DNA of 60,000 nt from Adiantum capillus-veneris. Lineage: Eukaryota; Streptophyta; Polypodiopsida; Polypodiales; Pteridaceae. How positions within the stretch are numbered: the stretch's first letter is position 1; every line of letters begins with the position of its first letter. The DNA is taken from assembly GCA_014529385.2 (NCBI GenBank), contig CM043969.1, positions 73,244,176 through 73,304,175 on the forward strand. The letters are read 5' to 3'. Positions 25,881-35,686 of this stretch are shown piece after piece. The notes under the pieces were generated by a model. The model searched no databases and was not told the origin of the DNA. It worked only from the letters and a program-made list of their open reading frames with translations. The position numbers and the translations under genes are program-made.

Positions 25881-26098
25881 GTGATGTCGTCATCACAAAC
25901 ATGATTCTAAGCATGCATACTTCTTAAATTTTGTGCATAATAAAAGAAAGATAATGAGTCTTATAAGACAAAAACACTGTTCATTTAAACTGCATTTTCA
26001 TTTGCTTACTCTAGTATAGCATTGTAAGCATTGACAAGGTTCATATTACCCTTAGCTAGGTTCCTTGCATCCCTCTAGCATCTTTAAAAGGACAATCC

Positions 26099-26980
26099 TT
26101 AAATAAGATATCGTTGGATAATCTTATCGTTTCTTAATACCTTGTCTTCATGTCGCAGGATGGACTCAGATTGAAGTACTTCTTCTTGATCTTCGATTTT
26201 TGAAGGATTTGCAACTATTGCTTCTTCTGGTGGTGCTCCTTTGTAAGGGTTAAGTAATCTCTCATGGAAAACATTGTGCATGAGCCAATTGTTGGGCAAC
26301 TTTAATTGATAAGCCATCTCATTGATTGGCTTAAGAATTAAAAAAGGACCATAGTATCTTTTTGTTAGTTTAGCATAATACTCTTGATGGCCCGTAGGAT
26401 TCTTGCCCGTAGTATGCCTTAGACGAGCCTTAAGAAACTTTAGCAAGACCCAATCATTTTCCTTAAAGGCTAAGGCTCTTTTGTGCTTATTAGTAGCAGC
26501 CCTTTTTGCCTTTGCTTTGAGATGGATATAACCTATTTAATCTTTGGAAAAGATTCTTGTGAGTCTTGGCTATATTCATCAGCAACGAAGATCTTCCCAT
26601 GTACTTTAAGTAGTAAGGGACTTTTGGATCTTCCCTCTTTAACCTCGAAAGGTTCTTTCCGGATAGAAGTATGTACAATGTCATTGTACGCATACTCTAT
26701 AAGAGGTAGGTACTTCTCTCATTGAGAATGTCGATCTACTTTCATGACATATGCTTTTAGTAGATTCAAGAATCGTTAGATTAGTTATTTCAGTTTGGTC
26801 ATCTGTTTGCAGATGATAGGCCGAAAGAGAAATTTAATCTACTTTCTAGATTCTCAAAGAGACCCTTCTAGAAATTACTGGTCATTTTAGGATCTTTGTC
26901 GGACACTATGGATGTTGGCAAGCCATGAGACTTGAAAATTTGAGATCTAAAGAGGGTTGCCATTTGATGTGCCTTAGTAG
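26099..26980 (-). pseudogene. G2 integrase core and C-terminus
   Basis: The minus strand shows GLPTSIVSDKDPKMTS from the DDE core (about 26920-26870), then LPLIEYAYNDIVHTS and KEPFEVKEG. The C-terminal part (26446-26099) carries KNPTGHQEYYAKLTKRYYGP, FLILKPINEMAYQLKLP and NVFHERLLNPYKG. No chromodomain was recognised after it, unlike G1. Stops and frame changes are frequent. Confidence 0.8.
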
Positions 26981-27290
26981 TCATTTTGACAGGCATAGAG
27001 TGTGTTTTCTTAAGTCTGTCGACTGAAACAATCCAAGTTGCTTCCCTCGATCAAATTTCAATTTTTGGTATACCACGCATTTGAAACATACTCTTGTATG
27101 TTTACTTTTCATGGTAGACCAACAGAAATACATTTCTACTTCTCGAAGAATAGATTTTGGAATGAAATGCATGGGATTCATATATGAATTTCTTATTGTA
27201 TGGGTGAGTAACACATAGCCTATTGCTGGTTGGAAGATAACCATCCTTCAAGGTGAATGGTTCTTTTTTCTTCCTTAATGCAAAGGTTGT
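26981..27290 (-). pseudogene. G2 integrase zinc-binding region
   Basis: VEMYFCWSTMKSKHTRVCFK and CVVYQKLKFDRGKQLGLFQS correspond to the H2C2 region (..YFWPxMKxDIxxFVxxCxxCQxxK). One Cys of the CXXC pair is Tyr. Confidence 0.75.
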
Positions 27291-27339
27291 AATTACCTAC
27301 TTAAAGTTTTGGTCAATAGAATACTCATCTATCATAAAA

Positions 27340-27797
27340 GATAGATCATTGTGACTTGCTATAAACACCACATTTACCCTTGGCCATTGTGAAAGTGCAT
27401 CGACCACTTGATTTCGCTTGTCGGCAATGTGAGCAATATGAAAATAAAATTGCGAAAGAAAATTTGCCCACCTTATTTGTTTGTTGGAAAGCTTGGTTTA
27501 CATCATGAAGTACTTGAGACTTTGGTGGTCTGTTCGTAAAATGAATGGAGTCCCCAATAAATAGCGCTTTCATGTGTCTAGGGCATGTAGAATAGCTAAA
27601 AGCTCTTTCTCATAAATACCCAAGACCCGTTCGTCCGTATTGAGCCTTCGGCTCTCATATGCTATGGCATGCCCTTCTTGAAGCAAGACTGCTCCAAGGC
27701 AATCACCACAAGCATCACATTGGACCTCAAATGGCTTTGAGGGATCCGGAAGCATGAGGACGAGAGGTAAGCTTCTCTTTGAGCTTGTCAAAAGCAT
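27340..27797 (-). pseudogene. G2 RNase H
   Basis: PFEVQCDACGDCLGAVLLQE, AYESRRLNTDERVLG and YEKELLAILHALDT are followed by a stop at the expected Trp and then RYLLG. The motif order matches G1 RNase H. Confidence 0.85.
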
Positions 27798-27860
27798 TTT
27801 TCTCCTTAGCAGTCCATGAATACTTAACGCTCTTCTTTGTTAAGTCATGTAATGGTCCTG

Positions 27861-28440
27861 CTATTTGAGAAAATTTTGCTCTATGAAGCATCTAGAGTAT
27901 GCACACATACCAATAAAGCTTCTTAGCTCATGTAGATTCCTTGGATTAGGCCATGCTTTTATTACCTCCAACTTTGATGGATCCATACGGATACCATCTT
28001 GAGAGATAATGTGACCCGAATATTGAATCTCTTTTAGAAAAAAATCACTTTTCTTTTGAATAATGAAAAGCTTATTCTCTCTCACAACTTGAAAGATTAC
28101 ATGACGAGTCACTTGTATTGCTCAAGAGAATTTGAGTGGCCTAAAGATTTTTGTCCATCGTGAGTTTGAATGCGTCTGGAGCATTTGTCGGGCCAAAACT
28201 TGTAACTTATCAAATAGACCTTCTACCCCCGACATGAGAAATCCTTTTTTTTAATAGTGATCCTATTTAGTGCTCTATAGTCGACACACATGTGATACAT
28301 GCCATCTTTCTTTTGCACTAAAAGTACTGGTGAACAGAATGGAGAGGAGCTAGGTCTCACCATTCCTTTTTCCACCAATTCATACACTTGCCTCATGATC
28401 TCCTCTTGTTGAGCTTGTGAAACTCACTAAGGAGGTTTAT
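27861..28440 (-). pseudogene. G2 reverse transcriptase with catalytic core deleted
   Basis: The N-terminal RT is clear ([14 protein letters not shown] then [17 protein letters not shown], 28340-28240). A shortened piece resembling SFGPTNAPDAF follows near 28190. The C-terminal palm and thumb are present (DFFLKEIQYSGHIIS, ELRSFIGMCAYSRCFI). The DLxSGYHQI segment and the YxDD/FxDD catalytic segment are missing between them, so RT cannot have been active in this form. Confidence 0.85.
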
Positions 28441-28599
28441 TAGGCGGCGAGCTTCCTAGTAGAAGCTCTATTGCATGGTCATCATCCCCTCGTTTTGGAG
28501 GTATCTCACTAGGGATGTCATCGGTGAAAACATCTTGGAATCCATTTAGGAAATTAGACAACTCTATTCCCCTTGATTCCCTTTATTGCTACTTGTGAA

Positions 28600-29045
28600 A
28601 ACATTATAATCATTTACAAATTCTCTAACAAAATCATATACACAAAAATAGAGCTTTTCATTGACTTATCAAAAGCAAGCGTATTTACCAGGGATATGGC
28701 ATTCCCCGACTTGTTAGCATCTATGTACATGCTCTTTTCCCTGTAGGTGAAGTAGATTCTCCTTTCAAGGAACTTCATGTTGGCAGCCATGCGGTTGAAC
28801 TTGCCCCTAGGATAACATCCTGATGTTGGAGAGGAGAGTTAAAAAAAGTCTTCTTTGTCGACATAGCTTTGGACATGAAGCCTCAACTTCCCAATCAAGG
28901 GAGTAACGGAGGCTTGCTGTCCCTTGAAAGCTGCGTCAGCAGTTATAGTATCTCCCATCTCAAAAGCTTGAATGCCCAACTAGGTGGCCAACTCCGTTGA
29001 TATGAAGTTGTAAGTAGACCGAGGGTCAAACAAGATGAAGGCATC
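28600..29045 (-). pseudogene. G2 aspartic protease
   Basis: AFILFDPRSTYNFISTELAT matches the retropepsin start (..VLFDxGSTxNFISxxLA), with D present but the second position altered. GDTITADAAFKGQQASV follows. Frame breaks occur downstream. Confidence 0.7.
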
Positions 29046-30772
29046 ATGCTCCCTTAATTTTTTCCAAGTATAGGAATGAGCCTTTGCAATGAGTATCCTC
29101 TTTTAGAGCTTCAACCATGGAAGCTTTAGGAGTGTCATTGTGTACATTTCTTTTGGGGCAAGAACGATAACCATGCCCTTGCTCCCCACACTTAAAGAAT
29201 TTATGGCCTTTACGAAAGGCCTCTAATTCTTCGCGAGAGAGCTTATTTTTACCTTTGTAAGCTCCTTTCTCCTTGGCCTTCTTGTTGTTGGTGTTGGTGT
29301 TGCCTTGGGAAGAGTTTTGAGCATTGCTCTTCCCTTTACTTTCATTTTGATCCTTGTTTTCCATGGGCTTGAAATTTCTTCTCGCCCCTTGTTGGAAATT
29401 GATCCTTGATCCAACCATAGTGTGGCAGATGATAGTGCTAGGCCGTTGTGAGTTGACATACTCAACCATTTTTCATTAGGTAATCCGCACAAAATTGTTG
29501 CTTTTGTTCGGCAAAGTCTATCCTTTGAAAGACTGTAGCTTTGAGATGTAAATCTCAAAACTTGTCTACGTATTTGTGAATAGACTCGTTAAAGAGTAGC
29601 TTCAAACTTCGCCATTCGCTGAGCACTTTGTCATTGGCATCACTTGCAAGGAATTGCTTCATTATGGAAACTTGTAGAGTTTTCCATGTCTTTGGGGCTT
29701 CACCGTTGCCACGAAGGCTAGCCCACTATTAACGAGCAGATTTCTGTAAGCGCATAGCTACATGGTGTAGCTTGGAGGACTCCGTGAAGCCCTCGTCTCC
29801 AAAGGCTGCATCAAATTGTTTCGGTGGCACCAAAGGTGCCATCATAGGTAAGAAAAGAGATGCTCTTTCCTCCCTCTTTTAATTTCTTAAGCTTTTGGGA
29901 CCTTTGCCATGCTGGGTAAGTTTTGCGATGTCCTCTCCTCTTGTATTCTCTAAGAGAATAACTATTGCTTTTGTCAGAAGAGAAGGAAGGTGAAGAAGAA
30001 GGAGAAGAGGGTGACCTCTTTCTTGCTTTTTTCTTTCTTTGTTTCCTCTCTTCCCTTTCAGAGTGACAAGGAGAAGGCCTATGGGTTGACCATTTCCTCT
30101 TGGGAGGAGTTGGCGACCGTCTAGATTGCCGTCTTCGTAGAGCCACAACTTCAGAGGAACTTAGGGATTCACTTATTTTTCTTTCTTTGGATTCCTACTC
30201 TCTTATGGGAGAGAGTCTTCTTTCAAAAGTCTCATAAAGAGACCTCCTAAGCTCTCTCTTCTCTTGGAGAGGAAGGGAAATCCCATAAGCACAAAGTCGT
30301 TGAGTAACTTTGGCTTGCAAAGCAGGGTTGCCCATAGCTTGATGCAACCTAGTAACAAGATAATTGATAAATATGGGGGCATCATCATTAGAACCTTCAT
30401 GTGGAGCATTGATAAATATGGGGGCATCAACATTACAACTTCAGAGGAACTTAGGGATTCTCTTCTTTCTCTTTCTTTGGATTCCTCCTCTCTTATGGGA
30501 GAGAGTCTTCTTTCGAAAGTCTCATCAAGAGACCTCCTAAGCTCTCTCTCCTCTTAGAGCGGAAGGGAAATCGCATAAGCACAAAGTTGTTGAGTAACTT
30601 TGGCTTGCAAAGCATGGTTGCCCATAGCTTGATGCAACCTAGTAACAAGATTATTGATAAATATGGGGGCATCATCATTAGAACCTTCATGTGCAAAATC
30701 AAAGTTATTAATGTTCATTCTACTCTCTTGGTTATTGTCAGCCATGCTAATTATACTTATATGTTTACTTAG
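29044..30772 (-). pseudogene. G2 gag with zinc knuckle and internal duplication
   Basis: The frame opens at 30745 (MADNNQESRMNINNFDF). It passes through a duplicated segment (see separate entry), then a Ser/Arg/Lys-rich region (30146-29811) resembling the G1 gag in composition. It ends with a zinc knuckle at about 29190-29145, FFKCGEQGHGYRSC, in which the first Cys is Phe. Multiple frames are needed to read it. Confidence 0.75.
30147..30705. repeat. Tandem duplication inside G2 gag (about 290 bp offset)
   Basis: AACTTCAGAGGAACTTAGGG begins at 30147 and again at 30438. The two copies stay closely similar through the CTTCATGTG word (about 30405 and 30693). The first copy carries an extra short repeat of TTGATAAATATGGGGGCATCA at its end. 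Confidence 0.92.
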
Positions 30773-31087
30773 TGTATTCTTTGGTAATTCAAAACCTTAG
30801 TTGCTACTCTTCTTAGCCTTTGAAAATAAGCACTTAAGTATCTACGCCCATGACGCGAATTTGGTTAATTATAGTAGTGGGGTGGGTCTAACATAGCATA
30901 ATTTCTGAGCGATAGCTCCTTTTGGACTTCTTATGGCTCAATAATGGTAAAGGCATAGCAGAGTCTAAAAAGACCCCATTATTAAGCCCAAAGCTCCCAA
31001 GGTGTGCACCATATCCCACATAGTGGGCTCAACAAAATCGATAATAGATCCCCAGTCCCATCTTGAGCAAGAAAAGAGAAACCAAAT

Positions 31088-31099
31088 GCTTTGATACCA
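31088..31099 (-). promoter_or_regulatory. G2 primer binding site
   Basis: On the minus strand TGGTATCAAAGC follows the 5' LTR after one spacer base. It differs by one base from the initiator Met tRNA complement TGGTATCAGAGC. Confidence 0.85.
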
Positions 31100-31100
31100 A

Positions 31101-31841
31101 CGTAATGGAAATGGCCTATGAACTTTGAGAAAAAGCAGGATTAAGAGAATTAGAGTGAGCATTTTTGTAAGATTACTTTGAGAACATAGAGGGTGAACTT
31201 AATGAGGGTAGCACCATAACCATTATACTAAACTAGCTTGGCATGAACAATACTTTTGCAAGAAAGAGAGTATTAGAGAACATGAGAATAGTTGAGGACC
31301 GGATCTCCTTGGAGCCGGCGGTCCCCCCTCCAAAAGGCGTTTGTATTATAGATTTTCCAATCAAGAGAGACTTGACACAATACAATCTTTGTGTTCCTTG
31401 TGACCTAGGTGATGCAATGAAGATGGAAAGCTTCATGCATCACAATCATAAGATAAACTTTGCAAAAAGTATTAACTATCCCAAGCCTTAGTCCCAAGGC
31501 CTCAAACACCTTCGAAGGTGGAGAGAGCTAGCGGGAATTGAGGGTAGGGAAGAGGAAGAAGAATCATCCATAGGAGAAAGAAATAGTTCTTTACTTATCA
31601 TCACTCTTCTTGCTTAGAATAGCATAATAGCACAGTAATGAAGATGAAGAATATGGCAAACTTAAGCATTGAAGCATGGCTCTTGGTTGGATTTGCATTC
31701 CATAGCCAATAGTGTTGGTGTAGGCTCTCCACTTCTCAACAAGCTTGGAGAAGGAGATGGAGCTCGTGCACTTTGCACCTCCCACAATGAGAGAGAGAGT
31801 GTGTGTGTGTGGGAGAGTATACCCCCTGTCATGCATGTTGC

Positions 31842-31892
<51 letters not shown>

Positions 31893-32634
31893 TTATTTAA
31901 CTATATCATTTGGACATGTGTCATATTTTTCCTCTTCGAGAGAAAGAACTTAAAAGCCTATCCAATAGGATTCAAGCACGTCATGAGGGTCACATGTGGT
32001 GGATCTTGACATGTGTCTTTTATGCTTATTAAGATATCATGTTTGAATTGAACACTTCAAGCACCTAGTCATTTAAGCATGAAAACTGTTTATGCCTTTT
32101 GAGAGATTATGTTTGAATTGAATACTTCAAGAAGCTTAGTCATTTAAGAAAGAGAAGCACCTCAAGCTTGGGCAAGGTTCCCACAAACACCTTAAGCACC
32201 TTAGTTATAAAGCCGACAGGCACCTCATGCTTGGGTAGGATTCCCACCTCAAGGTCAGCCCTAGTTTGCGTAAGGTCAAAGGACTTTTAAACACTAACGT
32301 TTGGAGGTCTTTAATGAAGTAACCCTAAGGTCTTTTAAGCTCCATTAGATGCATGTTGCTCTTGGATAGGCTACCTTGTTTTGGACCCCTATTGAGATGT
32401 AACCATCTCTCCTCTTGGTCCCTTGCTGAGGTGAATCAAGAAGCACTTATTGCACATTGCTCTTTGGACGTAGCTATTGAGATGCAACCATTTCTCCTTT
32501 GGGTCCCCTGTTGAGATAGTTCTAGAAGCACATATCTATATCCTAACTCTTGTTCCCCTTTTCTCTTCCCGTATTAAATGATCAATTTCATATGAGGAAA
32601 TCATTTGGGTTCGTAGATATTAGATTTTATGACG
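31101..32634 (-). repeat. G2 5' LTR
   Basis: In element orientation it runs from CGTCATAAAATC to ATTACG, each terminal TG/CA having one transition relative to the complete copy at 47466-49698. It shares the CTTCGAAGGTG, GGAGCCGG and (CT)n landmarks with the other G2 LTRs. Confidence 0.85.
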
Positions 32635-32641
32635 GGGGGGG

Positions 32642-32881
32642 ATAGGACTTGGCGTAGATAGAATAGTTTCAAGAGACCTCATCCCTGTTCTTTTTCCTTG
32701 CAGTTACAGCTCTATTGGTTTGTTGCTCTTTAGCAGTTTGACTAAGGTGTTCATTGGTATGACAGAGGTTTCCTTTCGTACAGGTAGATTTCAAGTTTTT
32801 TAGTAGCTCTTCGTATATCTCTAATCTCTAATGGAATTATAGATTCTTGTAGGTGAACTAAATAGTTAACAATTCATTTTT

Positions 32882-32929
<48 letters not shown>

Positions 32930-32986
32930 CCCCTGGCAAAGACCAAGTAACCTCTAGGTACTTCAAATGAATACAATCACAATTTT

Positions 32987-33050
<64 letters not shown>

Positions 33051-34039
33051 GAGTTTGTTCTTATTGTACGGAGAGGGAGAGAGTAGACTTCGTATATAGA
33101 AAGTGAATCTATAGTAATAAACATGAGTCCCCTATTAAACAGAAAGCCCTTTGTTGCCAATCTTTGTGTTCCAATTGAAGGGATTAATGAGTGCCTTAGA
33201 CTCTTACTAAAGAGGGCCACATAGATTCTCATCTTCTATGCATGCAAGTTGATAAACTTCAATCACAATAGTTGAGATCGAGCGAATAAGGAGTTAGAAA
33301 ATGTTGAGCTAAGTCAATGTAACCCCAATCGATATGTTTCTCATTAACACTCTCTATCTCACTAATATAGATTAGATTTATGGACTTGCAATGTTATTAG
33401 TTATAGTCAAACTGTTTTCAGTCGATCCTTCTCTCGCTTGCTCTCTCTGTCTCCCTCTCTCATATTACCACATATGCCTGCAAATTGGTAAACTTCAAGC
33501 GTGATAGTTGAGATGGGGAGAATATGTTGAGTGAAATTGACATAAACTCCAGTCACTATCCTTACCACCCATGCGAGAGCCCTTTGTTGCAAAATCTTAA
33601 AATTTGAGATCTTAATGACGTCTTCTCATCATCCCTTATTCCTGCAAGATGAGGAGAATTTGTTGAGATAGAATGACAAAACTCTCCAGTCACTATTATT
33701 ACCACTCCTTTAAATAGGTTTTAGAGATCCCTTTGTTACAAAATTGTCCCTTTAAAATAGTTTGTGACACAAGCATCATGCACTACTTTTTGAGATGATG
33801 AGTCGATGACCTCTTGGTGTCACATACAGAGGCGATGGTACCTAGGAAGTACTTAAAATATCCTTAAATTTTGACTTCTTCTCATTGTGGTGAGAAGGAG
33901 ATAGAGAATAGTAATTATATAATGAGCATGAATCAAGAAGTGGTTCAACTTTGAGCATAGAGTTGATAGATACAATGGTTTCTTAATAAATCAATATATT
34001 TATTTTCTTCACTCTTCCATGTGTATCTATGTGCAGTAA
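32642..34039. repeat. Degenerate tandem-repeat region with (CT)n tracts
   Basis: A unit of roughly 200-300 bp recurs imperfectly at about 33230, 33478 and 33645, and again near 35282. Its shared words are CAAGTTGATAAACTTCAATC, ATAGTTGAGAT, CCAGTCACTAT and GCCCTTTGTTGC. (CT)n tracts lie at 32884-32928 and 32991-33045. No gene was recognised. Confidence 0.6.
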
Positions 34040-34438
34040 ATGGACCTAACTTGCACTATACATGTACCTCTTGCATCTGCAACCAATGGTGCAAGCTCCT
34101 CTCACATAGAAGTATATACTTTAACCAATGATGATGAAGCCATTGTGACACCTCTCCCTCTTCATAATGTGCGTGGTGCAAAGAGGCTAGCCCGGACATT
34201 GGGTGGCTTAACTAAGAGACAAGTTCTTGAATCTCTTGGAGAAATCAAGTCCGCCTGCGAGCGGGTAGAGACAACTCAGTTGAGCATTGCAGAGATGCTT
34301 CAAACACTTAGCTCCATAAATCAAGTTGAGGGTGGAATTGCATGGAAATTGCACAATGCAACGAAAGAGACCCAGTCAAAGATCTTGCAAAATCAAGTGC
34401 ACTTACAGGCAGCCATCGCTCGGATTGAGGCAAGTTAA
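34040..34438 (+). CDS. Hypothetical protein, coiled-coil-like
   Basis: 132 codons starting at the ATG at 34040. The middle and C-terminus (RAKRL-type basic stretch, then ESLGEIKSACERVETTQLS and AEMLQTLSSI) have heptad-like spacing. The product would be soluble, with no signal or membrane segment. A second frame continues the protein-like composition to about 34610, so this may be a frameshifted longer gene. It lies 1.2 kb upstream of the Helitron protein and might belong to it or to another element. I do not recognise a family. Confidence 0.35.
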   Translation: MDLTCTIHVPLASATNGASSSHIEVYTLTNDDEAIVTPLPLHNVRGAKRLARTLGGLTKRQVLESLGEIKSACERVETTQLSIAEMLQTLSSINQVEGGIAWKLHNATKETQSKILQNQVHLQAAIARIEAS

Positions 34439-34611
34439 CGACAAGTCTTGGAGTTTCTTGGTAAATTTCGCACAGAGGTCTGGGAATTCCTGGGGCCAAT
34501 GCAATGACCAAGATCGTGCCCTGGGTGAAATTGTGCCCACTTTAAGGAGCAATGTGAACAAATTGGGTGCCTTAACAAAGCTACAAGGTTTTGGAGTTTC
34601 AGAGACTTGAG

Positions 34612-35339
34612 CCGCTTCAAATAAATTGGGTGCCTTAAGTGTGTGATAGATCGACAACCGTGTAGATGTATATGGTAGAATAGAACTGATAGCACACATA
34701 TATACACTAGGATTGTGGTGTGTCTGCCCACCCCCCTTCCCCCTTCTCTCTTCTCTCTCTTCTTTCTCTCTCTATGACTAAGAAAGATCACATTAGAGTG
34801 CAAGTTTTAATTCTACATACATGACGTGTGTGTGTGTGGTAGGTATACAACACTATAGAGCACATAGCACATGTATGTAAACTAGGATTATGGTGTATCT
34901 TCCTCTCTCTCTCTCTCTCTCTCTCCCTCCCCCTCCCCATTTCTGTTGAAAGATAAGGAGAAATGCAAGGATTATGGTATGCCTTTATGTGTTTGTTTAT
35001 ATTTGTGTCTATGAGTGTATGATAGATGGACAACTGTGTAGATGAATATGGTAGGATAGGACTTAGCACACATATGGTACATATAGAGAACTCAGGGCAC
35101 ACATATGTAAACTAGGACATAAACAAGGATTATGGTGTATCTACCACCCTTCCTTCTCCCCCCCCCCCCCCCCCCCCCCCCCTTCTCTCTCTCTCTCTCT
35201 CGTGAAACATGGATTATAAAGATTAAGCAATATCAAATGACTACTAAAAAACCTCACATATATTCTCATTGTTTTCTATGCGTCAAGTTGATAACCTTCA
35301 ATCACAATAGTTGAAATTCTCTCTACCTCTCTTTTGCAT

Positions 35340-35396
<57 letters not shown>

Positions 35397-35686
35397 TCGA
35401 TCGACATTTTCCTTGAAAGATAAGGATAACTATAGGGATTATGGTATACCTTTATGTGCTTTTAGCTTAGTTTCATTAATAGTTTCATTGATTGGTTTCA
35501 TAACCGATGGTATCAAAGCTCTCTCCCCTTCTTTGCCACTTTCTTTCGCATTATCGTCCAGCCCCGCTCCCCCTCTCTCTATCTCTCTCCACAATTTCCT
35601 TGAAAGATAAAGAGAGCTACTAGGATTATAGTGAACCTTCATGTGTTTTTAGATTAGTTTCATTAGTAATTGAAGTTTCATAGCAG
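34612..35686. repeat. Degenerate tandem repeats with C and CT runs
   Basis: Units recur around GACAACTGTGTAGATGAATATGG, GGATTATGGTGTATCT and TTTCCTTGAAAGATAA (about 34645, 34870, 35020, 35130, 35410 and 35600). They are separated by CT tracts and by a run of 25 C (35158-35182). The last copies lead directly to the Helitron start codon. Confidence 0.65.

Larger units (their letters stand above)
24360..32634 (-). mobile_element. Ty3/gypsy G2 element, long but dead
   Basis: Minus-strand element with a 5' LTR on the right, an initiator-Met-type primer site, gag, protease, RT, RNase H and integrase in Ty3 order, and a 3' LTR on the left. Both outer edges touch G runs (24350-24359 and 32635-32641), which could be a GGGGG duplication, though this is weak evidence in such simple sequence. 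RT lacks its catalytic core and gag carries a tandem duplication. Confidence 0.85.

Noticed and set aside
32884-33045. CRISPR-like regular repeats
   Set aside because: The repeats are dinucleotide tracts with irregular spacing in a plant genome. No defined repeat-spacer pattern or cas genes occur.
35505-35518. Primer-site-like GATGGTATCAAAGC word
   Set aside because: No LTR ends next to it and no LTR coding region follows. It lies in the degenerate repeat field.
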